Source: Rhodoligotrophos appendicifer (GTDB taxonomy: Bacteria; Pseudomonadota; Alphaproteobacteria; Rhizobiales; Im1). From it: DNA of 64,000 bases. Under the pieces are notes generated by a model. The model was not told the origin of the DNA. It saw nothing but the letters and a program-made list of their open reading frames with translations, and did no database searches. The stretch's first letter is position 1. Every line of letters begins with the position of its first letter. Positions 19,826-28,789 of this stretch are shown piece after piece. The DNA is taken from the NCBI RefSeq assembly GCF_007474605.1, contig NZ_VHKL01000013.1:18718-82717 (forward strand), written 5' to 3'. The position numbers and the translations under genes were made by a program.

Positions 19826-20586
19826 CAGGAAAGCTTACCATCATAGGCCTCGGGCCAGGAGCTCCGGAACTTGTGACTCCTGCTGCGGCCTCTGCTCTGG
19901 CGGAAGCAACAGACATTGTGGGATATGGTCCTTATGTTGACCGGGTGCCCTTTAGAGAGGGTCAGCGCCGCCACTCTTCGGACAACCGAGAGGAACTGAA
20001 CAGGTCACGGCATGCACTACAAATGACCTCGCAGGGGCGGAAAGTGGCGGTGGTCTCTTCTGGCGATGCCGGCGTTTTTGCTATGGCGGCTGCTATATTT
20101 GAGGCGGTTGACCTCGGCGACCGCGCCTGGCGCGATCTTGAAATCGAAGTGGTGCCCGGGGTCTCTGCAATGTTTGCTGTCGCCTCTGCAGTTGGCGCTC
20201 CCTTGGGGCATGATTTCTGCGCGATCTCGCTCTCAAACAATTTAAAGCCCTGGAGTGTCATTCTGGATCGCCTTCACGCTGCGGCAAAGGCGGATTTCGT
20301 GATATCCTTGTACAATGCGGCCTCGAAGGCTCGACCCGATCATTTAGCCCAGGCATTTGATGTTTTTCGCAAATATCGAACTGGGGACACACCAGTTATA
20401 TTTGCCTCGGCGGTGAGTCATCCCGACCAAAAGATCGACGTCGTATCGCTCAAAGACGCCGATCCATCACGGGCTGATATGCGCACCCTTGTTATGATCG
20501 GATCGAGCATGACCAGCATCATTTCCAGGCCGGAGAAAGCATCGTGGGTCTATACGCCACGGTTCCGCAAAATGGATTTGGCGTGA
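19822..20586 (+). CDS. cobJ: Precorrin-3B C17-methyltransferase CobJ
   Basis: Methylates C17 of precorrin-3B with ring contraction to give precorrin-4. The fold's first loop is TIIGLGPGAPELVTPAA, followed by GYGPYVDRV and the conserved VAVVSSGDAGVFAMAAAI. The segment FVISLYNAASKARPDHL is the usual CobJ signature. The length of 254 is normal. The start overlaps cobI, while the last 37 bases (20550-20586) overlap the 3' end of cobK on the opposite strand. Confidence 0.97.
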   Translation: MTGKLTIIGLGPGAPELVTPAAASALAEATDIVGYGPYVDRVPFREGQRRHSSDNREELNRSRHALQMTSQGRKVAVVSSGDAGVFAMAAAIFEAVDLGDRAWRDLEIEVVPGVSAMFAVASAVGAPLGHDFCAISLSNNLKPWSVILDRLHAAAKADFVISLYNAASKARPDHLAQAFDVFRKYRTGDTPVIFASAVSHPDQKIDVVSLKDADPSRADMRTLVMIGSSMTSIISRPEKASWVYTPRFRKMDLA

Positions 20587-21323
20587 ATCAGCAGAGCTTC
20601 ATGGGCTTCCTGGGCCGAATGGAAGCAAGCATCACCATGCGGTTTTGGCGGCCTTTGCACCATAATGACAGGCAATCCGAGCGTCCGGGCCGCTACGATT
20701 TTGGCCTGCGTCGCTGCTGCTCCGGAGTTCTTGGCAATGATGATATCGACGCGATTAGAAACCATGAGGTTGAGCTCGCTTTCGGCATCGAAGGGACCTC
20801 GCGCTGTAATCGTCACATTCAGCGGTGGCAGCCTCGCCAGTGGAACGGGATCGATCGTTCTAATGATATAGATGTGCTGCGGTGCCAGTTTGGAGATCTC
20901 CACCTCCTTTTTGCCTACAGGCATGAACACTCGCCTCGGATTGAATCCGAGGCCCCTGATGGCATCGGCCAAAGTGGGCACCATTGTCCAACGGTCACCC
21001 ACCCCAGCGGTCCATTCGCTCCTGACGATGTTGATCAAATGAACACCACAGCTGTCCGCTGCGATCTTGGCAGCCATGGAAATATTAGTAGCGAATGGAT
21101 GAGTGGCATCGACCAGGACGTCGATTTTCCGATCCATGAGGAACATGGCCAAGCCCCCCTCTTCGCTAAACCCACCGATGCGCATATCAATGGGATGAGA
21201 GGCGGGTTTATTGGTTACGCCGGCCAGGGAAAGGGTCGCCTCGAAGCGGGAATCCCCTGCAATCATCCTCGCAAAGGCAGAGGCCTCAGTTGTTCCTCCC
21301 AGAATGAGAACCTTCATCGGCAC
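20550..21323 (-). CDS. cobK: Precorrin-6A reductase CobK
   Basis: The NADPH-dependent reductase that turns precorrin-6A into precorrin-6B. It opens with KVLILGGTTEASAFAR and carries DVLVDATHPFATNISMAA, both characteristic of CobK/CbiJ, then MVSNRVDIIIAKNSGAAAT near the C terminus. It is 257 residues long, or 255 if translation begins at the second Met. It is the only cob gene of the plus-strand run set in reverse, between cobJ and cobL, and its start lies 98 bases from the start of cobL. The inversion is usual in some alphaproteobacterial cob clusters. Confidence 0.95.
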   Translation of the reverse strand: MPMKVLILGGTTEASAFARMIAGDSRFEATLSLAGVTNKPASHPIDMRIGGFSEEGGLAMFLMDRKIDVLVDATHPFATNISMAAKIAADSCGVHLINIVRSEWTAGVGDRWTMVPTLADAIRGLGFNPRRVFMPVGKKEVEISKLAPQHIYIIRTIDPVPLARLPPLNVTITARGPFDAESELNLMVSNRVDIIIAKNSGAAATQAKIVAARTLGLPVIMVQRPPKPHGDACFHSAQEAHEALLIHAKSILRNRGV

Positions 21324-21421
21324 CAGGATCGATCCGTTTAAATTTGCCCGAGGAAACGCCGAAAGACAGACAGCTGTCGGAGACAGGCTACCATTCAGTA
21401 CACCAAGACGAGTCCTTTTGA

Positions 21422-22630
21422 ATGTCCGCGGAATGGCTACATATCATTGGAATAGGCGAAGATGGGGAAGCTGGTCTGTCCCGCTTCTCATCCGCGCTCG
21501 TCCAAACAGCCAAGCTCGTCGTGGGAGGCCAACGCCACCTTGAGATGGTTGGACATCTCATTACCGGTGAGCGAGCGTCTTGGGCCAGCCCTCTCGACAG
21601 TACTTTTCCTCTGATACTAGGGTACAGAGGCGAAAACGTCGTCATATTGGCCTCGGGAGACCCATTCCTTTATGGGGTCGGCTCATCATTGGCGGCGATA
21701 GTTCCGGGTGATGAAATCCGCTCATACCCGGCGGTCTCATCATATTCGCTGGCGTGCTCGCGGATGCTTTGGACGCAGCACGAGACCTCGCTTTTATCCC
21801 TGTGTGGTAGACCACTGGAGACACTAGCTCCGCTTCTGCACCATGGGCATCGAATTGTCGCCCTTTCCGCCGATGACACCACTCCGGGCAAGCTAGCGGT
21901 CTTCTTGACCGCCCGTGGCTATGGACTGTCTTGCCTGCACGTGATGGAACGACTGGGGAGCGAGGCCGAGAGGCGAAGAACGGTCCGAGCAGTGGATTAC
22001 GACTTGTGGGACGTAGCGAAACTGAACCTCGTGGGGATCGAGGTAGTGGCTGGTCCTGACGCCTCGATTATTCCGCTGACCCACGGTCTTCAGGATGATT
22101 TTTTCGAACACGACGGACAAATGACCAAACAGGAAGTGAGAGCAGTTACTCTTGCAAGTTTGGCGCCGCGGGCCGGGGAAATGCTCTGGGATATCGGTTG
22201 TGGCTCGGGATCGGTCGCCATCGAATGGCTCCTTCGACACCCTCTCAATCGTGCGATAGGGATCGAAAGAAGAGCCGACAGAGCAAGAAGGGCAGAATCC
22301 AACGCCAGAGAATTGGGTGCAACACGGCTGCAGGTCATGGTCGGTTCGACTAACGATGTCATGACTGATCTTCCTCAACCCAATGCAATATTTATTGGCG
22401 GTGGAATGGATGAGAAACTCGTTGATCTCTGCTGGGACGCCCTACTGCCGCAGGGGCGGCTGGTGATTAACAGCGTCAGCATGGAGACCGATATGCTACT
22501 TGGACAGGCATTTAAGCGGTTGGGAGGAAAACTGACCAGGATCTCTATTGATCGGCTAGATGAGATTGGCAACCGCCACGCGTTCCGCCCGATGATGACA
22601 GTGACTCATTGGCGAGTTGCAAAACCATGA
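21422..22630 (+). CDS. cobL: Precorrin-6Y C5,15-methyltransferase (decarboxylating) CobL
   Basis: A fused CbiE-CbiT enzyme that methylates C5 and C15 and decarboxylates the ring C acetate. The N-terminal CbiE half starts WLHIIGIGEDGEAGLS. The C-terminal CbiT half has the Rossmann SAM motif EMLWDIGCGSGSVAIEWLL and later AIFIGGGMDEKLVD. The 402-residue length is that of the fusion. It starts at an ATG diverging from cobK and ends in an ATGA overlap with cobE. Confidence 0.97.
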   Translation: MSAEWLHIIGIGEDGEAGLSRFSSALVQTAKLVVGGQRHLEMVGHLITGERASWASPLDSTFPLILGYRGENVVILASGDPFLYGVGSSLAAIVPGDEIRSYPAVSSYSLACSRMLWTQHETSLLSLCGRPLETLAPLLHHGHRIVALSADDTTPGKLAVFLTARGYGLSCLHVMERLGSEAERRRTVRAVDYDLWDVAKLNLVGIEVVAGPDASIIPLTHGLQDDFFEHDGQMTKQEVRAVTLASLAPRAGEMLWDIGCGSGSVAIEWLLRHPLNRAIGIERRADRARRAESNARELGATRLQVMVGSTNDVMTDLPQPNAIFIGGGMDEKLVDLCWDALLPQGRLVINSVSMETDMLLGQAFKRLGGKLTRISIDRLDEIGNRHAFRPMMTVTHWRVAKP

Positions 22631-23007
22631 TCTTCGCGGGCATTGGATGGCGGGCAGTGACCTCCAAAGAAGACGTGATTAATACAATCGAGCGCGCGGT
22701 AGAGCTTTCGGCTGAGGGAGTTTCGATTTCTGCGATCGCGATCCCGAAGTTCAAAGGGTCTCAGCCCTTCATTCTCGAAGTTGCCGAACATTTTGGCGTG
22801 CCGCTGATTTCAGTCGATGAAGAAGCTATGAAAACTGCACAGACTCGATGTGCGACGCTTTCGGTTCACGGCCTCCTTAAGACCGGGTTCGCGTCAGTTG
22901 CAGAAGGGGCCGCCTTGGGCGCTGCCGGCAGAGACTCGGAACTCTTAGTTCCCAAGATTACGGGAAAGAATGCCACCTGCGCCTTGGCAAGGAGGCATGA
23001 ACGGTGA
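22627..23007 (+). CDS. cobE: CobE, CbiG C-terminal-domain protein of cobalamin synthesis
   Basis: A 126-residue protein corresponding to the C-terminal domain of CbiG. It opens [17 protein letters not shown] and contains [20 protein letters not shown] and [11 protein letters not shown], which fit CobE/CbiG_C. CobE is needed in the aerobic pathway but its biochemical role is unsettled; binding of pathway intermediates has been proposed. An in-frame ATG at 22609 is inside cobL; the ATG at 22627 forms an ATGA overlap and matches the domain start. The stop overlaps the GTG start of cobM. Confidence 0.92.
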   Translation: MIFAGIGWRAVTSKEDVINTIERAVELSAEGVSISAIAIPKFKGSQPFILEVAEHFGVPLISVDEEAMKTAQTRCATLSVHGLLKTGFASVAEGAALGAAGRDSELLVPKITGKNATCALARRHER

Positions 23008-23765
23008 CTGTACATTTTATCGGAGCAGGACCAGGAGCCCCCGACCTGATCACGCTTCGGGGCCGCGATCTGGTTTCGAAATGTCCAGTCTGCTTGTACG
23101 CCGGGTCTCTGGTCCATCGGGATATCTTGAAGTTTTGTCCACCGGACGCCCGCGTGGTTGACACGGCACCCATGAGCCTTGCCGAGATCACAGAAGAATT
23201 TCGACTGGCCGACAGCCTTGGCCTCGATGTGTCGCGGCTGCATTCCGGCGATGTCTCCATCTGGAGTGCAATGGGGGAGCAACTGCGATGTCTTGATAAC
23301 CTCGGCATTGACTACACCGTAACCCCAGGCGTTCCGTCCTTCGCTGCGGCCGCCGCTGTTCTTAAGAGTGAACTGACCCTCCCAGAAGTTTCGCAGTCGC
23401 TTGTGCTTACCCGGGTCGCAGGCCGCGCCTCCGGAATGCCAAAGGGCGAGAACTTGGCGGCATTTGCAGCGACTGGCGCCGTTTTGGCCTTGCATCTGTC
23501 TATTCATGTGCTGCATGAGGTGGTCTCGGAGTTGCTCCCCCACTATGGTTTGGACTGCCCCATTGCCATAGTTTATCGGGCGTCCTGGCCGGACGAACAG
23601 ATCACCCGAGGCACCCTGGGGAGCATCTGCAGCATGATGAGCGAAAAAGCCCCAGAACGTACTGCGATAATCCTTGTTGGTCGGACGCTTGGTCATGCGA
23701 CTTTTCCTAACAGTTCACTTTATGATGAGACCTACCAACGGAGATTTAGGGGACGCGCATCGTGA
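23004..23765 (+). CDS. cobM: Precorrin-4 C11-methyltransferase CobM
   Basis: Methylates C11 of precorrin-4 to precorrin-5. The motif [18 protein letters not shown] opens the protein. [19 protein letters not shown] and [13 protein letters not shown] follow, then [17 protein letters not shown] near the end, all in family order. The start is GTG at 23004, coupled to cobE by a GTGA overlap and preceded by GGAGG a few bases earlier. The 253-residue length is normal. A 51-base gap separates it from cobA. Confidence 0.96.
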   Translation: MTVHFIGAGPGAPDLITLRGRDLVSKCPVCLYAGSLVHRDILKFCPPDARVVDTAPMSLAEITEEFRLADSLGLDVSRLHSGDVSIWSAMGEQLRCLDNLGIDYTVTPGVPSFAAAAAVLKSELTLPEVSQSLVLTRVAGRASGMPKGENLAAFAATGAVLALHLSIHVLHEVVSELLPHYGLDCPIAIVYRASWPDEQITRGTLGSICSMMSEKAPERTAIILVGRTLGHATFPNSSLYDETYQRRFRGRAS

Positions 23766-23816
23766 GAATGGCATGGGTGATCTTGCCATTATTTCCTGGT
23801 TATCGAGGCTTGCGCG

Positions 23817-24623
23817 GTGAATAACCTTGCTCTGGATCGACTGCTTGGGACGATGCCCTGTTTCCGGCCGGGTTCTGTTTGGCTCGCCGGAGCAGGACCT
23901 GGCGATCCTGGGCACCTGACTTTAAACGTTTTATCGGCACTGTCTCAGGCCGACGTTATTGTCTATGACGCTTTGGTCGACGCTCGCGTCTTGGAGATGG
24001 CAAACCCATCGGCTGAGCGCGTGTTTGCAGGCAAGCGGGGCGGTAAGCCTTCATTCCCTCAGGAAGATATCAGCGAGGGGCTGATTAGCCTCGCGCGCGC
24101 CAATCGTCGTGTTCTACGTCTCAAGGGGGGTGATCCATTTGTTTTCGGTCGTGGTGGCGAAGAAGCATTGGCCCTGATTGAAGCTGGAATTCCATTCAGA
24201 GTACTGCCCGGAATAACCTCAGGCTTGGGAGGGCTCGCCGTGGCGTCTATTCCTGCCACGATGCGCGGCATCAATCAGGCGATCATCTTGGCCACCGGTC
24301 ACAGTGCTGATGATCATACCGAGCTGGATTGGCTGACGTTAGCGAAACTCGCCATTCCGGTGGTGCTCTATATGGCGGTGCGGACGTTACCTCACATAAC
24401 ATCCCAGTTGATGTTAGGAGGTTTGAGCGCCGCGACACCTGTCGCTGTCATCGAAAACGCCACCCTGGCCGACGAGAGGATCCTCGTTTCGAACCTGAAG
24501 GACGTCTGTGCCGATGTCGAACGTCAAGACGTTGGTCCACCTGCACTTATAGTCATAGGTGGGATCGTTTCCTTGAGGGCAGCACTCACATCTGCAATTC
24601 GTGAATTCGAGCAGGCAGTATGA
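23817..24623 (+). CDS. cobA: Uroporphyrinogen-III C-methyltransferase CobA
   Basis: Makes precorrin-2 from uroporphyrinogen III by methylation at C2 and C7, the branch point into corrinoids (and sirohaem). Conserved blocks are WLAGAGPGDPGHLTLNVL, VIVYDALVD, FAGKRGGK, LRLKGGDPFVFGRGGEEA and VLPGITSGLGG. It is the mono-functional type with no CysG oxidase or HemD domain. GTG at 23817 is the start; 268 residues. It is followed by cobB with an ATGA overlap. Confidence 0.96.
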   Translation: MNNLALDRLLGTMPCFRPGSVWLAGAGPGDPGHLTLNVLSALSQADVIVYDALVDARVLEMANPSAERVFAGKRGGKPSFPQEDISEGLISLARANRRVLRLKGGDPFVFGRGGEEALALIEAGIPFRVLPGITSGLGGLAVASIPATMRGINQAIILATGHSADDHTELDWLTLAKLAIPVVLYMAVRTLPHITSQLMLGGLSAATPVAVIENATLADERILVSNLKDVCADVERQDVGPPALIVIGGIVSLRAALTSAIREFEQAV

Positions 24624-25936
24624 GTGCGTCTGGTCTTATGATCGCGGCACCCCGCTCAAGTTCTGGGAAAACCACGATAACGATTGCTCTGCTAGCCGCG
24701 TTGAAGGCGCGGGGACTTCGCATGAAGTCAGCAAAGACAGGGCCAGACTATATCGATCCTGCATTCCACACGGCTGCAACTGGTCAAACCACATTCAACC
24801 TTGACAGCTGGGCGATGCCTCCCCCCTTGCTGGACAACTTGATGTGCGAGACCGCGGAGAACGCTGACCTCTTTCTCGTTGAAGCGGCAATGGGGCTCTT
24901 TGACCGGATTGAGGCTCCCCCCGGAAGAAGCGGTGCCCCGGCCGACGTCGCTGCAAGATTTGGATTGCCCGTTATTCTTGTCCTTGATGTGAGCGGCCAA
25001 GCTCAGTCGGCTGCCGCCGTTGCCAAGGGGTTTAGTCTTTACAACCCGTCAGTGACCATATGTGGAGTGATCGCGAATCGGGTGGGCAGTGAACGTCATC
25101 TGCGGATGGTAAGGAATTCAATCGAGGCGATCGGGATTCCCTTCCTCGGGGCAATTCCACGCATGGCTGATATTGCAATTCCTGAACGGCACCTCGGGCT
25201 GGTGCAAATTTTCGAGCATCCGTCTGCAGCAGCGTTTCTTGAAAGGCTAAGGGAACTTGCGGAGCAACACCTCGATTTGGAGAAAATTGTGTCTTCTGCG
25301 ACCTTGCCTCAGCAACACAGCAAAGCTGAGGGCATTGCCATGTCTCCCCCTGGACAGAGAATAGCCTTGGCAAGAGATGCAGCATTTTCCTTCACCTACG
25401 CGCATCTTTTGGAGGGTTGGCGCTCAGCAGGCGCAGAAATAGTATTTTTCTCGCCTTTGGCGGACGAACCCCCGCCGAATCAGTGTGACGCTTGTTGGCT
25501 GCCCGGGGGCTATCCCGAACTCCACGCGCAAGCTATTGCTGGGGCTGAAACCTTCAAGTCAGGGCTAAGGGAATTTGCAGAGACTCGGCCGGTACATGGT
25601 GAGTGTGGCGGATACATGGTTCTAGGCCAGGTGCTGATCAATTCCGACAATAACTCATACGAGATGGCGGGCTTACTCAGTCACGAAACCACTTTCGCGA
25701 AAAAGAAACTCCACCTGGGGTACCGAAGGGCGAAGCTGATCGACCAGTCATGGATGGGGGGAAAGACTTCCGTTATTCGCGGCCACGAATTTCATTATGC
25801 CTCCATTTTGAGCGAAGGATGTGATGCCCCTCTTGTGGAGGTGGTTGACGGAGAAGGCCGCCCCCTAGGTAAGGCGGGTCATATGCGGGGGCACGTTTCG
25901 GGTACATTCTTTCATGCCATAGCTGTGGACAATTAG
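24620..25936 (+). CDS. cobB: Hydrogenobyrinic/cobyrinic acid a,c-diamide synthase CobB
   Basis: Glutamine-dependent amidation of carboxylates a and c. The N-terminal P-loop is IAAPRSSSGKTTITIALLAA, then SAKTGPDYIDPAFHTAATG. The C-terminal amidotransferase domain has the Cys in VHGECGGYMVLGQVL and the His region IRGHEFHYASI. Length 438 is usual. It is the last gene of the riboswitch-led operon and its final 4 bases overlap the 3' end of hpnA on the other strand. In the aerobic context the substrate is hydrogenobyrinic acid. Confidence 0.97.
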   Translation: MSASGLMIAAPRSSSGKTTITIALLAALKARGLRMKSAKTGPDYIDPAFHTAATGQTTFNLDSWAMPPPLLDNLMCETAENADLFLVEAAMGLFDRIEAPPGRSGAPADVAARFGLPVILVLDVSGQAQSAAAVAKGFSLYNPSVTICGVIANRVGSERHLRMVRNSIEAIGIPFLGAIPRMADIAIPERHLGLVQIFEHPSAAAFLERLRELAEQHLDLEKIVSSATLPQQHSKAEGIAMSPPGQRIALARDAAFSFTYAHLLEGWRSAGAEIVFFSPLADEPPPNQCDACWLPGGYPELHAQAIAGAETFKSGLREFAETRPVHGECGGYMVLGQVLINSDNNSYEMAGLLSHETTFAKKKLHLGYRRAKLIDQSWMGGKTSVIRGHEFHYASILSEGCDAPLVEVVDGEGRPLGKAGHMRGHVSGTFFHAIAVDN

Positions 25937-26928
25937 AGTCTGCCGCTGCTTTTGAACCATGTCAGGGCATCAGCAATTGCCTCCTCGGCTGGCCGAGCGG
26001 AATAGCCGAGCTCCTTGGCAGCTTTATCATGACTAAAGAACATTTTCTTATTGGCCATTCTGACGCCGTCGACGGTAACGAAAGGCTCCCAACCCGGCAG
26101 GCGGCGCGCTATGAACTCCGCGGCATAGGCCAGCGGCAAGATTGCCTTTGTGGGCAGCTTCACCAATGGCTGCCGCCCTTTCGTCAGCTCTGCAATAGTG
26201 GCGAGAATTTGCTGCAAAGTCATGTTCTCACCGCCAAGAATGTATCGCTGACCAATTTTTCCTTTTTGCCAAGCAAGAACATGTCCTTCTGCGACATCAT
26301 CCACATGAACCACGTTGAGCCCAGTATCAACATACGCCGGCATCTGTCCCTTAGCAGCTTGAACGACTATTCGGCCCGTGGGAGTAGGCTTGATATCGCG
26401 GGGACCAATAGGTGTTGATGGGTTCACGATGACGACCGGCAGTGACTCACTTCGGACGAGATCCCGGATCGCTTCCTCAGCCAGATACTTGGAGCGCTTG
26501 TAATGGCCGATCATGTCTTCGAGGGTTACGGGTGTTGTCTCGTCGGAGATTGTCCCATCATTCTTGGCGCCGAGGACAGCGACACTGCTTGTATAGATCA
26601 GCCGTGATGCCCCCGCCTCCGCCGCCGCTCGGAGCAGCGCCACCGACCCTCCGACATTCGTAGCGTACATGTCTTCAGGATTCGGCACCCACAATCGGTA
26701 GTCCGCCGCCACATGGAAGAGGTCGTCGATACCCCGTAAGGCAGGGGCCCATCCAGTGGGATCCGTCAGGCTCCCGACAAAGACGTCGCCCATGATTCCC
26801 TCGATGTTTGATCGGTTCGCACCACTCCTGACAAGCATCCTGACAGTCCATCCCTGCTGCACCAGCTTACGGGCGACCGCAGAACCTACGAATCCGGTCG
26901 CTCCCGTGACCAAGGCAATGCGTGTCAT
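25933..26928 (-). CDS. hpnA: Hopanoid-associated sugar epimerase HpnA
   Basis: An NAD(P)-dependent extended short-chain epimerase/dehydrogenase. The nucleotide-binding motif is LVTGATGFVGSAVARKL. The catalytic Tyr-Lys pair is in HYKRSKYLAEEA, and STPIGPRDIKPTPTGR is the characteristic HpnA segment. ATG at 26928 is chosen because GGAGGGAG precedes it and the Rossmann fold begins there; the longer in-frame extension to 27240 has no family similarity. This gives 331 residues. HpnA proteins are associated with hopanoid side-chain formation, but the exact reaction is not firmly known. It diverges from hpnK. Confidence 0.92.
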   Translation of the reverse strand: MTRIALVTGATGFVGSAVARKLVQQGWTVRMLVRSGANRSNIEGIMGDVFVGSLTDPTGWAPALRGIDDLFHVAADYRLWVPNPEDMYATNVGGSVALLRAAAEAGASRLIYTSSVAVLGAKNDGTISDETTPVTLEDMIGHYKRSKYLAEEAIRDLVRSESLPVVIVNPSTPIGPRDIKPTPTGRIVVQAAKGQMPAYVDTGLNVVHVDDVAEGHVLAWQKGKIGQRYILGGENMTLQQILATIAELTKGRQPLVKLPTKAILPLAYAAEFIARRLPGWEPFVTVDGVRMANKKMFFSHDKAAKELGYSARPAEEAIADALTWFKSSGRL

Positions 26929-27001
26929 TCTCCCTCCAAAACATCCTGCAAATGTCGACGACCACCTTGTACCGGGCGTACGATTGACGTAGCTGACGCC
27001 G

Positions 27002-27892
27002 ATGGCATCCCTGATTATCACAGCAGACGACTTTGGCTTCAGCGAAGAGATCAACGAAGCTGTTGAACGCGGCCACCGTGAAGGGGTTCTAAGCGCGGCA
27101 AGCCTCATGGTCACGGGTGAAGCCTTGGATGACGCCTTGAGACGGGCCAGACGCCTTCCAGACCTGCGTGTCGGATTGCACTTAGTGCTAGTCCAAGGGA
27201 AGCCCGTGTTGCCTCCCACTGAGATACCATCTCTGGTCAATAGGCTGGGCCGTTTTCACGATGATTTGCTGTCAGCGGGGATGCGCTGGTTCTTTCATCC
27301 CTCGGCTCGGCAACATCTTGCGAAGGAGATATCTGCCCAGTTTGCTGCATTCTTCGACACTGGCCTGAAGCTTGACCATGTAAACGGCCACAATCACATG
27401 CAGGTGCATCCCACAGTCTTCGGTGAACTGGCAAGACAGCTCCGAACGCACAGAGGGGTGGGTTTGCGCGTACCCCGAGAACCGTGGCTGGCAGCGGTTG
27501 GTGATTCATCCTCAAATCATCAAATTTCGGGGGCCACGCGATGGTTGGTAATGGCTCCATGGTTGGCGCTGATGCGACGAAAGTTGTTGCGCAATGGCAT
27601 CACTCACAACGAATGGTTATTGGGCATCGCGGATAGCGGCCATCTCAACGAAAAGGCGCTCTTGTCACTCCTTGACAGTTTGCCGGGCGGAGTGTCAGAG
27701 ATCCACTGTCATCCTGCAGTTCGGCATACTGCGGAGCTTTCTAAATCGATGCCAGATTACGAAAACGAAGCTGAGTTTGCGGCCTTGATCAGCAAGAATG
27801 TTCGCAGTCGTGTAGTCGCACTTAAGCTGTCACCAGGGGGTTATTCTGACCTTCTGACTACTAAGACGGCGTCCGACCGCTCTTCGACCTGA
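27002..27892 (+). CDS. hpnK: HpnK, YdjC/ChbG-type deacetylase of hopanoid side chains
   Basis: A carbohydrate deacetylase-like protein. Metal-site motifs are ITADDFGFSEEINEAV, GLHLVLVQGKPVLP and HVNGHNHMQVHP. HpnK is known to act in the cyclitol-ether pathway, deacetylating the N-acetylglucosaminyl hopanoid produced by HpnI before HpnJ rearranges it. It is 296 residues and begins at ATG 27002, 73 bases from the divergent hpnA start. The PhyH-type gene follows after 33 bases and probably shares its transcript. hpnI is about 4.4 kb downstream; hpnJ is not in the window. Confidence 0.9.
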   Translation: MASLIITADDFGFSEEINEAVERGHREGVLSAASLMVTGEALDDALRRARRLPDLRVGLHLVLVQGKPVLPPTEIPSLVNRLGRFHDDLLSAGMRWFFHPSARQHLAKEISAQFAAFFDTGLKLDHVNGHNHMQVHPTVFGELARQLRTHRGVGLRVPREPWLAAVGDSSSNHQISGATRWLVMAPWLALMRRKLLRNGITHNEWLLGIADSGHLNEKALLSLLDSLPGGVSEIHCHPAVRHTAELSKSMPDYENEAEFAALISKNVRSRVVALKLSPGGYSDLLTTKTASDRSST

Positions 27893-27925
27893 TTAATCTT
27901 TGGTAACAATATTTTTTGCAGGCCC

Positions 27926-28789
27926 ATGTCGAACATCTCGCTCTCTTCAAATGGGATAGCTCTCCCCAATATCGCGCAGTATGTCGGTCATCTCGCGGAA
28001 ACAACGGCACATTCTGCATCTGACGGCTTGGCCAAAGAGCACTTCAATCAGAATGGCTACCTTCTAATGAGGGAGGTTGCCGACCGAGATGATGTATTGG
28101 ATGTGCGCGAGGCTTACCTGCGTTTGTTCGATAGGAGCTTCGTAAAGGACGGTGACTTTCGCCGGGGGGAATATTCCGGACAGCCCCCGGTAGGTCTTCC
28201 CAAGCATGGATTTCCTGGTCATCCCGCTCATGCATTTGTGCGGAGCCAGATCTTCTATGACTTCGTGAATTCTGAGTCATTTCAGCAGCTTGCCGAAGAC
28301 CTTTTGGGAGGCCCTGCCCTTCGCGTTCGTCGGACGCCCTTGAGGCACTTCATCAGAGGTCAGAAAGCAGCATCCCGTGCTCACATCGATCGGACTTACA
28401 TCGACAGCCGAAAAGATGATTTCGTAACTTTGTGGATTCCTTTGGGAGATTGTCCCATCGAAGCAGGCGGGCTTGTATATCTCGAGGGCTCCCACAGGGA
28501 CCATTCGTTGACGTCGATTAAGAGCCAGACTGTTCCCACCGACCGGCCCGATGATTCTAGACCGATTACCCACGATTTGAAGTGGATGTCTGATGTGACG
28601 GGGAATCGCTGGCTGGTCACAAACTACCGTGCAGGCGACGTAATCGCGCATTCACCCGAGATCGTTCACGCATCTCTTGACTCTGCGTCGGATATGATGC
28701 GCATCTCTACTGACATTCGCTTCATCCGTGCCGGAAAATCCTGCGATCCTCGCTGGCAGCAGGATTGGTCAGCCGACGACGGATATTAG
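27926..28789 (+). CDS. Phytanoyl-CoA dioxygenase (PhyH) family protein in hopanoid locus
   Basis: A likely Fe(II)/2-oxoglutarate dioxygenase of 287 residues. The HxD iron ligands are H153 and D155 in RAHIDRTYIDS. The distal His is most likely H248 in HSPEIVHASLD, and an Arg for 2-oxoglutarate follows (R259 in MMRISTD or R265). The turn EAGGLVYLEGSHRDHSL is typical of PhyH proteins. It sits between hpnK and hpnN, and its 3' end overlaps the hpnN reading frame by 25 bases, so it is probably co-translated with hopanoid genes. I do not know a described hpn gene of this type; a hydroxylation of the hopanoid side chain or of a lipid partner is inference. Confidence 0.85.
   Translation: MSNISLSSNGIALPNIAQYVGHLAETTAHSASDGLAKEHFNQNGYLLMREVADRDDVLDVREAYLRLFDRSFVKDGDFRRGEYSGQPPVGLPKHGFPGHPAHAFVRSQIFYDFVNSESFQQLAEDLLGGPALRVRRTPLRHFIRGQKAASRAHIDRTYIDSRKDDFVTLWIPLGDCPIEAGGLVYLEGSHRDHSLTSIKSQTVPTDRPDDSRPITHDLKWMSDVTGNRWLVTNYRAGDVIAHSPEIVHASLDSASDMMRISTDIRFIRAGKSCDPRWQQDWSADDGY

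Noticed and set aside
20544..21341. Long plus-strand reading frame (265 codons) opposite cobK
   Set aside because: It is the mirror of a clearly conserved cobK gene and has no recognisable family pattern.
26929..27240. Upstream in-frame extension of hpnA
   Set aside because: No similarity to the family, overlaps hpnK on the other strand, and a good ribosome site precedes the later ATG at 26928.
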